NCBI RefSeq assembly: GCF_029893355.1 | Contig: NZ_JARZAI010000005.1 | Span: 186,001 to 250,000 of the forward strand | Length of the DNA: 64,000 nt | DNA from: Kitasatospora sp. MAA4 | GTDB taxonomy: Bacteria > Actinomycetota > Actinomycetes > Streptomycetales > Streptomycetaceae | Direction: 5' to 3' | Shown: piece by piece, positions 33,780-45,911 of the stretch | How the letters are laid out: each line of letters starts with the position of its first letter | Numbering within the stretch: the stretch's first letter is position 1 | The notes under the pieces: model-generated | Seen by the model: the letters and a program-made list of their open reading frames with translations, nothing else | What the model was told of the DNA's origin: nothing | The model's database searches: none | Position numbers and translations under genes: made by a program

Positions 33780-35105
33780 TCAGGCGGCGGCGAAGAGGCC
33801 GCTGCCGAGCCAGTCGGAGCCGTTCTTCACGCCCGGCAGGACGAAGAAGTAGCCGCCGCCGGTCGGCGAGATGTAGTCGACCAGCGGCTCGTCGATCAGG
33901 CGGGTCTGGGTCGCCTCGAACTGGCGGGTGACGTCCTGCTGGTAGCAGCAGAAGGCCAGGCCCATGTCGAGGTTGCCGACCGAGTCCAGGCCGCGGTCGT
34001 AGTTGAAGCCGCGGCGCAGGATGCGCGAGTCGTCGGTCTTGTCGGTGCGCGGGTTGGCGAGGCGGATGTGGGCGTCCAGCGGGATCGCGTTGCCCTGCGG
34101 GTCCTTGGCGTAGTCGGGCGCGTCGGTCTCCTTGGCGCCGTCCAGCGGGGCGCCGGTGTCCTTGCGGCGGCCGAACATCTTCTCCTGCTCGGCGAGCGAG
34201 ACCCGGTCCCAGAACTCGACCAGCATCCGGATGATCCGGATGACCTGGTAGCTGCCGCCGGTGGCCCAGGAGGGCTCGCCCATACCGTCCTTGACCCAGA
34301 CCAGCTTGTCCATCTCGCGGCCCGAGGTGACGTCCGGGTTGACGATGCCGTCCTTGAAGCCCAGCAGGTTGCGCTGCGCGCCGGTGGGGCGCGGGGCGTT
34401 CTGGAACCCGTCGATGCGCCACTTCAGCTGCATGGCACCGCGGGTGTGCTTGGCGATGTCGCGCAGTGCGTGCAGCACGGTGTCCTGGCTGTTGGCGCAG
34501 ATCTGCAGCGAGAGGTCGCCGTGCAGCTCGGCGGGCTGCAGGTTGTCGTTGGGGAAGGTCTTCATCGGGCCGAGCTTGACCGGCTTGGCCTTGGCCAGAC
34601 CGTAGCGGGCGTCGAAGAGCGAGGCGCCGACGCCGACCGTGACGGTCAGGTTGTCGCTGGGCACGGTCGGGCCCAGGATGCCGTTGTCGGACGGCGGCGC
34701 GCCGACGCCGAGGTCCGGCGGGGTGCCGCCGGAGGTGAGGAAGCGGATCCGGTCGGTCAGCGTGTGGAAGAGGTCCTCCAGTGCCTTGCGGTCGGTCGCG
34801 ATGACGTTGAAGGAGAGGAAGGCGGCGGCGGCCGGCGCAGGGGTGAGGACACCCGCCTGGTGCTGGCCCTCGAAGGCGACGGACTGGGCCGCGAGATCGA
34901 CGCCCGCCGCGGCGGCCTTCTCGGAGCCGCCGAGCACCAGCGCGCCGGCGCCACCGGCCAGCGCCGCACCCGCCGCGCCGACGCCGAGCGCCGCGCCCAG
35001 GAAGCTGCGGCGGGCGGGGACGGCCGGGCAGCCGGCGGTATCAGCGGCCGGCGCAGTGTGCGGGAAGGGGCAGGACCCGGTGGTCCCGTTCTGAGTGGTG
35101 GGCAT
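33780..35105 (-). CDS. efeB: Tat-exported Dyp-type heme peroxidase of the Efe iron system
   Basis: The 441-residue protein has a twin-arginine signal (Arg32-Arg33 in [19 protein letters not shown]). The DyP-type signature GxxDG is present in [13 protein letters not shown], and heme-pocket blocks include [21 protein letters not shown] and LAFCCYQQD. In the Efe system it works outside the membrane together with EfeO to deliver iron to the EfeU permease. It is coupled to the upstream EfeUO gene by a TGATG overlap. Four Cys lie in the N-terminus and body, without clear meaning. Confidence 0.94.
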   Translation of the reverse strand: MPTTQNGTTGSCPFPHTAPAADTAGCPAVPARRSFLGAALGVGAAGAALAGGAGALVLGGSEKAAAAGVDLAAQSVAFEGQHQAGVLTPAPAAAAFLSFNVIATDRKALEDLFHTLTDRIRFLTSGGTPPDLGVGAPPSDNGILGPTVPSDNLTVTVGVGASLFDARYGLAKAKPVKLGPMKTFPNDNLQPAELHGDLSLQICANSQDTVLHALRDIAKHTRGAMQLKWRIDGFQNAPRPTGAQRNLLGFKDGIVNPDVTSGREMDKLVWVKDGMGEPSWATGGSYQVIRIIRMLVEFWDRVSLAEQEKMFGRRKDTGAPLDGAKETDAPDYAKDPQGNAIPLDAHIRLANPRTDKTDDSRILRRGFNYDRGLDSVGNLDMGLAFCCYQQDVTRQFEATQTRLIDEPLVDYISPTGGGYFFVLPGVKNGSDWLGSGLFAAA

Positions 35106-37132
35106 CAGGCGGACTTCCGGATCTCAAGAAGGTCGGGGACGGGAGCAAGGTCTTCGAGCAACTGCCCGGTGGCACCGTTCAGCTGGGCCCGGGTAGCGGC
35201 GTCCAGCTGCTGCACCGGGGTCCAGCTGCCGTCGGCGTGGTGGGCGGCGGCCAGCAGGGCGGTGACCCGCGCGATGTCGGCGTTGACGGTGGTGAGCCCG
35301 TCGGCGTCGCGCGGCTGGATCAGCGGCTGGAGGACGGTCAGCAGCTCCTGGGTGCCGGCCAGGTTGGCCTGGACGGTGGCCAGGTTGGTGCCGCTGCCCT
35401 CGTCGGTGTCGGCGGTCAGCTCGAACTGGAGGGAGTTCTCCAGGATCTCGTGGGTGCGCAGCGGCAGGTCGGTCGGGTCGAAGTCCTGGGTCGGGAAGGC
35501 CTTGCCGAGGCCGTCCACGTCGTTGGAGAGCTGGTCGGCGACGGGGGCCAGCTCAGCGGGCCCCTGGTTGTGCCACAGGCCGTACTCCAGGCGGTGGAAG
35601 CCGCTGAAGTCCTTGTCGTTGACGCCGTCGGGCAGGCCGTCGGCCCGGCCGTTGATCTTCTTGTCGAAGTCGGCGAAGGTGCCGTAGGCGGCGCCCAGCG
35701 AGGAGTACTGGAGGTGGGCGGTGAGCCAGTCGGTGCGGGCGGTGGCCAGGTCGCCGGCGGCCAGGTCGGCCTGGAGCTTCTGGGTCTGCGTCAGCAGGGT
35801 GGCCAGGCCGCTCTGGACGTAGGCCTTGTAGGCGGCGAGCGGCGCCTTGAGGTCGTCCTCGGAGACCGGGGCGACGGCCTTGACGGCCGCTCCGCCGCTG
35901 ACGTGCACGGCGGCCGAGGTGACCGCGTCGCCGCCGGTGGGCACGCAGCGCCAGGCGTAGTCGCCGCTGCCGATGGTGGCGGTCAGCGGGCGGGTGGTGC
36001 CGGGGGCCAGGCCCTCGATCTCGCCGTACACCGCGTTGGTGGACGGGTTGACCAGGTAGACCTCGGAGGTCTTGCCGCCGGTGTTGTGCATCTGGAAGGT
36101 CTGCTGGCCGGGCTGCGGGGTGCTGAAGCCCTTTCCGCACTCGTTCTTGTCGTCCGAGACGGCGACGGTGGCGGCGGTGGCCGGCTTGCCGCCGCTGGCG
36201 GCGATCACCGCGACGGCGACCACAGCCGGGACGGTCACCAGCGCGGCGGGCAGCAGCCAGCGGTTGCGGGTGCTCGGCGAAGCTTCAGCCTTGGCCTCGA
36301 CCGGAGCCGGCTTGGGCGCGGTCGCCCGCAGCCCCTGGACGAAGAGCGTCATCACGACCGCCAGGTACCCCAGGTAGGCGACGACCTGAAGCCAGGTCAT
36401 GGTGACGGTGATGTTGAGGACGCCCTGCACCAGCGTGGCGTACCAGGAGCCGGCGTCCAGCGAGCCGCTCAGGTCGAAGGCGTAGGAGTGGCCGCCGCCG
36501 AGCACGCCGCCCTCCTGGAGGTCGCGCAGACCGTAGCTGAGCACGCCCGCCGCGATCACGATCAGCACCATGCCGGTGTAGGTGAAGAACCGGGTCAGGT
36601 TGATCTTCAGGACCCGGCGGTACAGGCCCCAGCAGAGCACCGCGGCCAGCACCAGGCCGACCGAGGCGCCGATCGCCGGACCGGTGGACTCACCGGCGGA
36701 GCGCGCGGTGGTCCACAGGAAGAGGGAGGTCTCCAGGCCCTCCCGGCCCACGGCCAGGAAGCTGGTGAGGACCAGCACGCCGCCGCCCATGGTGAGCGCG
36801 GCGGCGACCTTCTCGCGGATCTCCGAGGAGAGGTTGCGGGCCGAGCGGCGCATCCAGAACACCATCGCCGTGACGAAGGCCACCGCGATCAGGCTCAGCG
36901 TGCCGCCGAAGGCCTCCTGCGCGGTGCCGGAGAGGTTGGCGGCGGTGAAGGTGAGTACGGCGCCGAAGCTCAGGGCCAGCGCGATGGCGGCCAGCACCCC
37001 GGTCCACACCTGGGGCAGCCGCGACTTCTGGTCGGAGCGGACCAGGGTGGCCACCAGGATCGAGACGATCAGACCGGCTTCAAGTCCTTCTCGGAGGCCG
37101 ATCAGGAAGCTTGGAAAAGCGTCGTCCCACAT
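35105..37132 (-). CDS. Fused EfeU-EfeO: FTR1-type iron permease with C-terminal cupredoxin and M75/imelysin-like iron-binding domain
   Basis: The start is ATG 37132 ([18 protein letters not shown]), giving 675 residues. Residues 1-290 are the FTR1 permease with two REGLE iron motifs ([10 protein letters not shown] and REGLETSLF) on membrane helices. After a linker ([16 protein letters not shown]) and one more helix, residues about 325-430 are a cupredoxin-like EfeO domain. Residues 430-670 are the M75-type domain with [13 protein letters not shown], where the His-x-x-Glu metal motif is present. EfeU and EfeO are more often separate genes. It forms an operon with efeB. An iron box lies upstream. 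Confidence 0.9.
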   Translation of the reverse strand: MWDDAFPSFLIGLREGLEAGLIVSILVATLVRSDQKSRLPQVWTGVLAAIALALSFGAVLTFTAANLSGTAQEAFGGTLSLIAVAFVTAMVFWMRRSARNLSSEIREKVAAALTMGGGVLVLTSFLAVGREGLETSLFLWTTARSAGESTGPAIGASVGLVLAAVLCWGLYRRVLKINLTRFFTYTGMVLIVIAAGVLSYGLRDLQEGGVLGGGHSYAFDLSGSLDAGSWYATLVQGVLNITVTMTWLQVVAYLGYLAVVMTLFVQGLRATAPKPAPVEAKAEASPSTRNRWLLPAALVTVPAVVAVAVIAASGGKPATAATVAVSDDKNECGKGFSTPQPGQQTFQMHNTGGKTSEVYLVNPSTNAVYGEIEGLAPGTTRPLTATIGSGDYAWRCVPTGGDAVTSAAVHVSGGAAVKAVAPVSEDDLKAPLAAYKAYVQSGLATLLTQTQKLQADLAAGDLATARTDWLTAHLQYSSLGAAYGTFADFDKKINGRADGLPDGVNDKDFSGFHRLEYGLWHNQGPAELAPVADQLSNDVDGLGKAFPTQDFDPTDLPLRTHEILENSLQFELTADTDEGSGTNLATVQANLAGTQELLTVLQPLIQPRDADGLTTVNADIARVTALLAAAHHADGSWTPVQQLDAATRAQLNGATGQLLEDLAPVPDLLEIRKSA

Positions 37133-37218
37133 GAAGCGCGGACTCCTCCCCGGGTCCGACCCCGGTGCGTGCCTGAGAACAGCCGTCAGAACAGCCGTTC
37201 CCGCCAAGCGCCACTCAC

Positions 37219-37242
37219 TTAGCTTAGGCACACCTTACCTAG
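37219..37242 (-). promoter_or_regulatory. Iron box (DtxR/DmdR/IdeR-type operator) of the efe operon
   Basis: TTAGGCACACCTTACCTAG (37224-37242) and the overlapping TTAGCTTAGGCACACCTTA (37219-37237) resemble the 19-bp DtxR-family box TTAGGTTAGGCTAACCTAA (about 14-15 of 19 matches each). It lies 87-110 nt before the EfeUO start. Iron-loaded DmdR1/IdeR would bind here and repress the iron uptake operon. Site identity is inferred from the match and the regulated genes. Confidence 0.7.
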
Positions 37243-37288
37243 ACGCTCCGCAGTCGTCCACGCCGGGGGCGGCAAGGCTCAGGAGGTG

Positions 37289-38551
37289 TCAGCTGACGGA
37301 CCGGGAGTCCGCCCAGACCCCCTCGAACTCCTCGCGGTACACCTCCAGCAACCCGGGCTCGGCGCCCTCCGCCCCACCGGCCGCCGCCCGCAGCACCAGC
37401 GCCGGCGACTCGATCCCGCGCGAGCGCCGCAGGTACGGCTGCACCACGCCGAGGTCACCGCTGCGCCGGCGCGAGCCCGGCACCCGCGGGCCCTCCACCA
37501 GATAGGCGGTGAAGCGCGGCGTCTCGTCGAAGACCCGGATCTCGAACGCCCCCTGATCGCGCAGCCGGGCCCGCACCCGGCGCACGTGCATGATGTTCAT
37601 CTCGATCGAGCGGGAGAGCTCGCCGCGCCCCAGGCCCAGTTCGCGCTCGCGCCGGCGCACCGCGCTGCTGGCCGGGTTGAGGAAGAGCAGCCGCACCCGG
37701 CAGCCCTCGCCGGCCAGCTGCACCAGCCGCTTGCCGGTGAAGTTCTGACAGAGCATCCCCAGGCCGATGCCGAGCGCGTCCAGCCGCCGGGCGCCGTCCA
37801 GCAGGTCCTCCACCGGCAGGTCGCGCTGCAGTCTGACCCGGTCCGCGTGCACGGCGGCCACGTCCGCGTACCGTCCGGCCACCAGCTCCTCGATGATGTC
37901 GGCGGGCAGGCCCGCGGTGCCGGCCGGACGGCCGTCCAGCAGGCCGAGCACCCGGGCGGCGGCCCGCTCGGCCTGGGCCAGCACGGTGGGCGAGAGGCTG
38001 CGGTTGCGGGAGACCACGTGCCGGGCGACCTCCAGCTCGTCCAGTGCCAGCTCGATCTCCCGGCGGTCGTCCAGGTAGGGCTCGAAGCACGGCCAGTGCT
38101 GGACCATCAGCTCGCGCAGCTGCGGCAGGGTCAGGAAGACCAGCGGATCGTCGTCGGCCGGGTCCAGCAGGTAGCCCTTGCGCCGGCTGACCTCGCGGAC
38201 GGCCGCGGCGCGCTGCACCCACTCCTCGCCGACCGGGCCCGCCGCCGCCGTCACCCAGTCCGCGCCGTGGGCCGGGGCGTAGACCGGGCGCAGCAGGTCG
38301 TCCAGCAGGGAGCGCAGCCGCTGCTCGACCAGGTTGAGCCAGACGTACGCCCGCCCGGTGAGCCGGACCCGCTGGTAGGCGCGCTGCCACTGCTCGGCGC
38401 TCCAGCCGGGCGCGCTGCCGTCGGGGGTGAGCTGGGCGGGGATGAGCCTGCCTCCACCCGGGGAGCCCAGCACGACCGTCGGCGCCTCGGTGCGGGCTCC
38501 TGGTGCCTTACCGCCGAGCCCGTCGGGCCAGTCGTCGGCGGGGAACACCAT
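37289..38551 (-). CDS. SAV2148-family HEPN domain-containing protein
   Basis: The 420-residue protein closely matches the conserved streptomycete SAV2148 family. Recognisable blocks include RAYVWLNLVEQRLRSLLDDL, GEEWVQRAAAVREVSRRKGY, LPQLRELMVQHWPCFEPYLD, LDELEVARHVVSRNRSLS, GCRVRLLFLNPASSAVRRRE and EIRVFDETPRFTAYLVEGP. The family is described as containing a HEPN domain, a fold often seen in RNases and toxin-like proteins. The usual R-x4-6-H HEPN site could be RHVVSRNRSL-adjacent residues, which I cannot assign surely. Function unknown. It is divergent from glgX. Confidence 0.87.
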   Translation of the reverse strand: MVFPADDWPDGLGGKAPGARTEAPTVVLGSPGGGRLIPAQLTPDGSAPGWSAEQWQRAYQRVRLTGRAYVWLNLVEQRLRSLLDDLLRPVYAPAHGADWVTAAAGPVGEEWVQRAAAVREVSRRKGYLLDPADDDPLVFLTLPQLRELMVQHWPCFEPYLDDRREIELALDELEVARHVVSRNRSLSPTVLAQAERAAARVLGLLDGRPAGTAGLPADIIEELVAGRYADVAAVHADRVRLQRDLPVEDLLDGARRLDALGIGLGMLCQNFTGKRLVQLAGEGCRVRLLFLNPASSAVRRRERELGLGRGELSRSIEMNIMHVRRVRARLRDQGAFEIRVFDETPRFTAYLVEGPRVPGSRRRSGDLGVVQPYLRRSRGIESPALVLRAAAGGAEGAEPGLLEVYREEFEGVWADSRSVS

Positions 38552-38896
38552 GCTTTACCTCACCTCTCGGCCGCCGCCTCCCGCGCGGAGGGGCCTGACG
38601 ATCAAGGGTACTGCGCGGCCCGGCGCACCCGCAGCCCGTTGGCGCAGCGCAGCCGGGACCGGGAGCGCCCCGGCAATCGATGGACACCCGTTCGGGCGAA
38701 CTACGGCCGAAAGAGCGTCACAAACCGTGCCGAAGCGGCAACGATGCCCATGACAGTACGTCAGCCTGCCGTGTGCCGTGCGTCACGGCGGGCGTCGGCG
38801 CACATGCCGAGCAGGCCGCCCGGGCATACGGAACGCAGTGGCGCGACTGTCCCGAGGGAGCGTCAGTTCCCTTGGACGACAAGGAGGTTGAGGCTC
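38552..38896. other. Divergent intergenic region HEPN gene / glgX
   Basis: This 345-nt region holds no gene that I can support. It contains the small hairpin GCCGTG-CGT-CACGGC (38775-38789) and the strong ribosome binding site AAGGAGG at 38881-38887 for glgX. Promoters for both directions must lie here, but I cannot fix them by sequence alone. Confidence 0.4.
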
Positions 38897-41002
<2,106 letters not shown>

Positions 41003-41067
41003 CGCCCGTTCACCCGGCCGACGCCGCCGGGTCGTACGGCACCCACACAGCGGGTAGTCATAAGAGC

Positions 41068-43329
41068 GTGACCAACGTGCTGTCAGCACCCACGGCGAGT
41101 TACCGGTTGCAGCTGCAACCGTCCTTCACGCTGGCCGACGCCGCTGCCGCGGTGCCCTACCTGGCCGCGCTCGGCGTCTCCCACCTGCACCTCTCCCCGC
41201 TGCTGGAGGCGGTCCCCGGCTCCACCCACGGCTACGACACGGTCGACCACACCCGGGTCAGCGAGCAGCTCGGCGGCGAGCGCGCGCTGCGCGAGCTGGC
41301 CGGCACCGCCCGGGCGCACGGGCTGCGGCTGATCGCCGACATCGTCCCCAACCACATGGCGCTGCCCGTCCCCGAACGGCTGAACGCCCCGCTCTGGCAG
41401 GTGCTGCGGGACGGCCCCGATTCGCCGTACGCGCGCTGGTTCGACATCGACTGGGAGGCGCAGGACGGCCGGGTGCTGCTGCCGGTGCTCGGCGACCGGC
41501 TGGGCGCGGTGCTCGACCAGCTGATCGTGGATCAGGACACCCTGCGCTACCACGACCACGCCTTCCCGCTGCGGCCCGGCACCCAGTGGCTGCCGCTGCC
41601 GGAGCTGCTGGAGCGCCAGTGGTACCGGCTGGCCTGGTGGCGACTGGCCCGCACCGAGCTGAACTACCGCCGCTTCTTCACCGTCAACGACCTGATCGCG
41701 GTCCGCGCCGAGGATCCGGAGGTCTTCCAGGCCACCCACGGCGTGCTGCTGCGGCTGCGCGAGGAGGGGGTGCTCGACGGGTTCCGGGTCGACCACCCGG
41801 ACGGCCTGGCCGATCCGCGCGGCTATCTGCGCCGACTCGCCGGGGCCGGGCGCGGCGCGTACGTGGTGGTGGAGAAGATCCTCACCGGCGACGAGCAGCT
41901 GCCCACCGACTGGCCGTGCGCGGGGACCACCGGGTACGACGCGCTGCGCCGGATCGACGGCGTGCTGACCGACGGCCCGGGCGCGCGGCGGCTGGCTGAG
42001 CTGTACGCCGCGCACATCGGGGAGCACGCCGGCGAGGCCGTCCCGGAGGCGGTCACCGAGGAGGCGCTGCAAGGCCGCGCGGAGATGATCGCACCGGACG
42101 GCGAGCTGGCCGCCGAGGTGGAACGGCTGGTCCGGCTGGCCGGGCGGATCGGCGCCGCCGAGCCCGCGCTCGCCGACCACGCGCCGCTCGCCGTCCGCGC
42201 CGCGCTCCAGGAGCTGCTCACCCGCTACCCCGTCTACCGGCCCTACCCCGCGGCCGCCGCCCGCGACGTCACCACGCCCGAGAGCACCGAGCAGTTCGTC
42301 ACGCTGCTGGCCCACGGGCGCCTGGGCGGCGGCGCGGCCAAGGACGAGTTCCGCACCCGCTTCGCGCAGACCGCCTCCGCGGTGGCCGCCAAGGGCGTCG
42401 AGGACACCGCCTTCTACCGCTGGCACCCGCTGCTGAGCCTCAACGAGGTCGGCGGCGACCCCGCGCACCCGGGCGTCGACCCGGCCGACTTCCACCGCTG
42501 GTGCGCGCACATCCAGCAGGACTGGCCGCTCACCATGACCGCGCTCTCCACCCACGACACCAAGCGCAGCGCCGACGCCCGCGCCCGGCTGGCCGTGCTG
42601 GCCGAGCTGCCCGAGCGCTGGCTCGCCGAATGCTCCGTCTGGTCGCGGCTGGCCGGCGGGCTGCCCGACCGCAACGCGGAGTGGCTGCTCTGGCAGACCC
42701 TGGTCGCCGCCTGGCCGATCGACGCCGAGCGGCTGGTCTCCGTGCTGCTCAAGTCGGTGCGCGAAGCCAAGCTCGCCACCAGCTGGACCTCCCCCGACCC
42801 CGGCTACGAAGCGGCGCTCGCCGACTACGCCCGCGCCGTCCTGGCGCACCCCGAACTGACCGCCCGGATCACCGACTTCGTCGACTTCCTGGCGCCCTAC
42901 GCCCGCAGCAACAGCCTGTCCGCCGCGCTGCTGCACCTGACCGTGCCCGGCGTTCCGGACCTCTACCAGGGCAGCGAGCGGATGCTGTACACCCTGGTCG
43001 ACCCCGACAACCGCGCCCCGGTCGCCTTCGCCACCGCCGAGGGTTCGCTCTCCGAGCTGGACCACGAGAAGCGCCACCTGACCACCACCGCCCTGCACCT
43101 GCCCCGCCCGCTCGGCCCCTACCGGCCGCTGGAGACCGGCCCGCACCTGGTCGCCTTCCAGCGCGGCGAGGACGTCACCGTCGCCGTCACCCGGCTGCCC
43201 TACGCCCTCGCCCGCAGCGAGCAGCCGGCCGTCCTGGAGCTGGCGGGCGACTGGGTCGACCTGCTGACCGGGCGCGAGCACGAGGGCATCGTCGACACCG
43301 TCACCCTGCTGATCCGGGAGCCGTCGTGA
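41068..43329 (+). CDS. treY: Malto-oligosyltrehalose synthase
   Basis: The 753-residue GH13 protein rearranges the reducing-end alpha-1,4 bond of malto-oligosaccharides to alpha,alpha-1,1. Motifs are ADIVPNHMALP, GFRVDHPDGLADP (nucleophile Asp), VVEKILTGDEQLP (acid/base Glu) and LSTHDTKRSADARARL. The start is GTG 41068 (VTNVLSAPTASYRLQL); another GTG lies 9 nt later, and the ribosome binding site is weak. The stop overlaps the treZ start (GTGA). It follows glgX by 65 nt, so the three genes are likely one unit. Confidence 0.95.
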   Translation: MTNVLSAPTASYRLQLQPSFTLADAAAAVPYLAALGVSHLHLSPLLEAVPGSTHGYDTVDHTRVSEQLGGERALRELAGTARAHGLRLIADIVPNHMALPVPERLNAPLWQVLRDGPDSPYARWFDIDWEAQDGRVLLPVLGDRLGAVLDQLIVDQDTLRYHDHAFPLRPGTQWLPLPELLERQWYRLAWWRLARTELNYRRFFTVNDLIAVRAEDPEVFQATHGVLLRLREEGVLDGFRVDHPDGLADPRGYLRRLAGAGRGAYVVVEKILTGDEQLPTDWPCAGTTGYDALRRIDGVLTDGPGARRLAELYAAHIGEHAGEAVPEAVTEEALQGRAEMIAPDGELAAEVERLVRLAGRIGAAEPALADHAPLAVRAALQELLTRYPVYRPYPAAAARDVTTPESTEQFVTLLAHGRLGGGAAKDEFRTRFAQTASAVAAKGVEDTAFYRWHPLLSLNEVGGDPAHPGVDPADFHRWCAHIQQDWPLTMTALSTHDTKRSADARARLAVLAELPERWLAECSVWSRLAGGLPDRNAEWLLWQTLVAAWPIDAERLVSVLLKSVREAKLATSWTSPDPGYEAALADYARAVLAHPELTARITDFVDFLAPYARSNSLSAALLHLTVPGVPDLYQGSERMLYTLVDPDNRAPVAFATAEGSLSELDHEKRHLTTTALHLPRPLGPYRPLETGPHLVAFQRGEDVTVAVTRLPYALARSEQPAVLELAGDWVDLLTGREHEGIVDTVTLLIREPS

Positions 43330-45026
43330 AGTACCGAGTCTGGGCGCCGAGTTCGCGGCAGGTCGAGGTCGAGGTGGACGGCGGCCGCCATCCGCTGGAG
43401 CAGCAGGCCGGCGGGTGGTGGCGGGGCGAGGCGCCGGCCGGGGAGGCGTACGGGTTCCGGCTGGACGGCGGGCCGCCGCTACCCGACCCGCGCTCGGCCC
43501 GCCAGCCGGACGGCCCCGACGGGCTGAGCGCCCACGTCGACCACGGCGCCTTCCCGTGGTCCGACACGCCCTGGCACGGCCGTCCGCTGGCCGGCGCGGT
43601 GGTCTACGAGCTGCACATCGGCACCTTCACCCCGGCCGGCACCTTCGCCGGCGCCGAGGAGCGCCTGGACCACCTGGTGGAGCTGGGCGTCGACTTCGTG
43701 GAGCTGATGCCGATCTGCCCCTTCCCCGGGCGGCACGGCTGGGGGTACGACGGGGTCTCGCTCTGGGCGGTGCACGAGCCGTACGGCGGCCCCGAGGGGT
43801 TGAAGCGGTTCGTCGACGCCGCCCACCGCCGGGGCCTGGGCGTGATCCTGGACGTGGTGCACAACCACCTCGGCCCGTCCGGCAACTACCTGCCCGCCTT
43901 CGGCCCGTACTTCACCGAGCGCCACCACACCCCGTGGGGCGCGGCGGTCAACCTGGACTCGCCCGGCTCCGACGAGGTCCGCGACTACCTGATCGGCAGC
44001 GCGCTGGCCTGGCTGGGCGACTACCGGATCGACGGCCTGCGGCTGGACGCCGTGCACGCCCTCGCCGACGACCGGGCCGTCCACTTCCTGGAGGAACTCT
44101 CCACCGCCGTCGACACCTTGGCCGCCGCCGTGGGCCGGCCGCTGTTCCTGATCGGTGAGTCCGACCTCAACGACCCCCGGCTGACGGCCCCGCGCCAGGC
44201 CGGCGGCCTCGGCCTGAGCGCCCAGTGGAGCGACGACCTGCACCACGCCCTGCACGCCGCGCTGACCAGCGAATCCCAGGGCTACTACGCCGACTTCGCG
44301 CGCGCGCCGCTGGCCGCCGTCGCCAAGTGCCTGACCCGCGGCTGGTTCCACGACGGCAGCTGGTCCTCGTTCCGGGGCCGCCACCACGGGCGCCCGTACC
44401 CCGCGCCCTACGGCGCCCGGCTGCTCGGCTACGCCCAGACCCACGACCAGATCGGCAACCGGGCCGTCGGCGACCGGCTCTCCCCCGAGCAACTCGCCCT
44501 CGGTGCGGCGCTGGTGCTCACCTCGCCGTTCACCCCGATGCTCTTCATGGGCGAGGAGTGGGGCGCCTCCACGCCCTGGCAGTACTTCACCGACCACACC
44601 GACCCCGACCTCGCCGAGGCCGTCCGGCGGGGCAGGCGGCGCGAGTTCACCGAACACGGCTGGTCGGAGCAGCAGATCCCCGACCCGCAGGCCCCGGGCA
44701 CGGTGCTCGCCTCCACCCTGGACTGGAGCGAGCCACGGCAGCCGGGTCACACCCAACTACTGTCCTGGTACCGCGAGTTGATCCGCCTGCGGCGGGCCGA
44801 GCCGGCCCTCACCGACCCCGACCTGGGCGCCGTGCGGGTGGAGTACGACGAGGAGCAGCGCTGGCTGAGCGTGTGGCGGGGCACGGTGCGGATCACCGTC
44901 AACCTGGGCGACAAGCCGTACGAGCTCTCTCCTGGAACCCCGTTGGCCTCGTACGGCGACGTGAGCGCCACCCGACTGGGCCCGGGAGCCTGCGTGATCA
45001 GCCGGGTCACCCCAGGAACCCGGTGA
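43326..45026 (+). CDS. treZ: Malto-oligosyltrehalose trehalohydrolase
   Basis: The 566-residue GH13 protein releases trehalose from the TreY product. It has an N-terminal CBM48-like domain (KYRVWAPSSRQVEVEVDGG) and barrel motifs DVVHNHLGPSGNY, GLRLDAVHALAD (nucleophile Asp), LIGESDLNDPR (acid/base Glu) and AQTHDQIGNRAVGDR. The start is GTG 43326, overlapping the treY stop. Together with GlgX and TreY it makes trehalose from glycogen, a spore and stress carbohydrate. The last 20 nt overlap the convergent transketolase gene. Confidence 0.95.
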   Translation: MKYRVWAPSSRQVEVEVDGGRHPLEQQAGGWWRGEAPAGEAYGFRLDGGPPLPDPRSARQPDGPDGLSAHVDHGAFPWSDTPWHGRPLAGAVVYELHIGTFTPAGTFAGAEERLDHLVELGVDFVELMPICPFPGRHGWGYDGVSLWAVHEPYGGPEGLKRFVDAAHRRGLGVILDVVHNHLGPSGNYLPAFGPYFTERHHTPWGAAVNLDSPGSDEVRDYLIGSALAWLGDYRIDGLRLDAVHALADDRAVHFLEELSTAVDTLAAAVGRPLFLIGESDLNDPRLTAPRQAGGLGLSAQWSDDLHHALHAALTSESQGYYADFARAPLAAVAKCLTRGWFHDGSWSSFRGRHHGRPYPAPYGARLLGYAQTHDQIGNRAVGDRLSPEQLALGAALVLTSPFTPMLFMGEEWGASTPWQYFTDHTDPDLAEAVRRGRRREFTEHGWSEQQIPDPQAPGTVLASTLDWSEPRQPGHTQLLSWYRELIRLRRAEPALTDPDLGAVRVEYDEEQRWLSVWRGTVRITVNLGDKPYELSPGTPLASYGDVSATRLGPGACVISRVTPGTR

Positions 45027-45900
45027 TCCGCGCCCGCAGGCCGGTGGCATCCAGGCCGTAGGCGGCCAGGTGCTCGTCCATCGAGCCGTAGTGCCGGTGC
45101 TCCTCGCGCGGCACGCCCAGGCCCAGCACCCGGTGCGGGAGGTCGGCCAGCGCCTCGTGCGCCTCGTTGTTGGAGGTCCCGGCGAGGTAGGGCTCCACCA
45201 GCACCACGTCCGCCCGCGCCCCGAGCGCCGAGCGCAGTGCGGCGCGGTCGAACGGCCGCACCGAGGCGGCGTAGAGCACCGTGACGTCCAGGCCCTCGGT
45301 GGCCGCCAGCACCGCGTCCAGCATCGGGCCGACGGCCAGCACCACGGCGCCTGCGCCATGACGTACCGTCAGGAAGCGGCCCGGCTCGACCGGCTGGGCG
45401 GCGGCGTTCTGGTGCGCGGACAGCCGGACGTAGACGTTGCTGTCGCCGTCCGCGACGGCGTGGCGCAGCAGTGCGTCGGCCTCATCGGCGTGGCCGGGGA
45501 CGTGCACCGTCCAGCCGGGCAGCGTGTCCAGCAGCGCGACGTCGCCCGGGGACATGTGGGTGCGCCCGCCGGCCGGCCAGTCGTACGAGCCCATCGCGCT
45601 CACCAGCACCGCGCCCACGCCCTGGTGGCCGAGGTCCAGCTTGACCTGCTCGAAGGGCCGCTCGACCAGGAAGCTGGCGAAGGTGTGGGCGATCGGCCGC
45701 ATCCCGGTCAGCGCCAGCCCGGCGGCCGTCCCGATCAGCAGCTGCTCGCGGATGCCGACGTTGACCACCCGGTCCGGGTGGCGGCGCGCCACCTCGGTGA
45801 ACCCGGCCGCGCCGATGTCGGCGAGCACCACGGCGGTCCTCGGGTCCTGCTCCAGCAGCTCGGCGGTGACGGTGACGAAACGCTCGCGCATGGTTTCCAT
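45007..45900 (-). CDS. Transketolase, C-terminal subunit (split transketolase)
   Basis: The 297-residue protein corresponds to the Pyr plus C-terminal domains of transketolase. The TPP-partner Glu lies in NVGIREQLLIGTAAGLALTG. Other blocks are THMSPGDVALLDTLPG and SVRPFDRAALRSALGARADVVLVEPY. ATG 45900 is preceded by GGAGAGA. It is the second gene of a two-gene operon whose first gene encodes the N-terminal half. Together they would exchange two-carbon units between sugar phosphates. It could also be a DXS- or acetoin-like TPP enzyme; substrate unproven. Confidence 0.85.
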   Translation of the reverse strand: METMRERFVTVTAELLEQDPRTAVVLADIGAAGFTEVARRHPDRVVNVGIREQLLIGTAAGLALTGMRPIAHTFASFLVERPFEQVKLDLGHQGVGAVLVSAMGSYDWPAGGRTHMSPGDVALLDTLPGWTVHVPGHADEADALLRHAVADGDSNVYVRLSAHQNAAAQPVEPGRFLTVRHGAGAVVLAVGPMLDAVLAATEGLDVTVLYAASVRPFDRAALRSALGARADVVLVEPYLAGTSNNEAHEALADLPHRVLGLGVPREEHRHYGSMDEHLAAYGLDATGLRARITGFLG

Positions 45901-45911
45901 GTCTCTCTCCT

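Noticed and set aside
37286..38896. Upstream in-frame extension of glgX
   Set aside because: It would run through the antisense side of the conserved SAV2148 HEPN gene. The real glgX start is fixed by AAGGAGG at 38881-38887 and by the conserved N-terminus.
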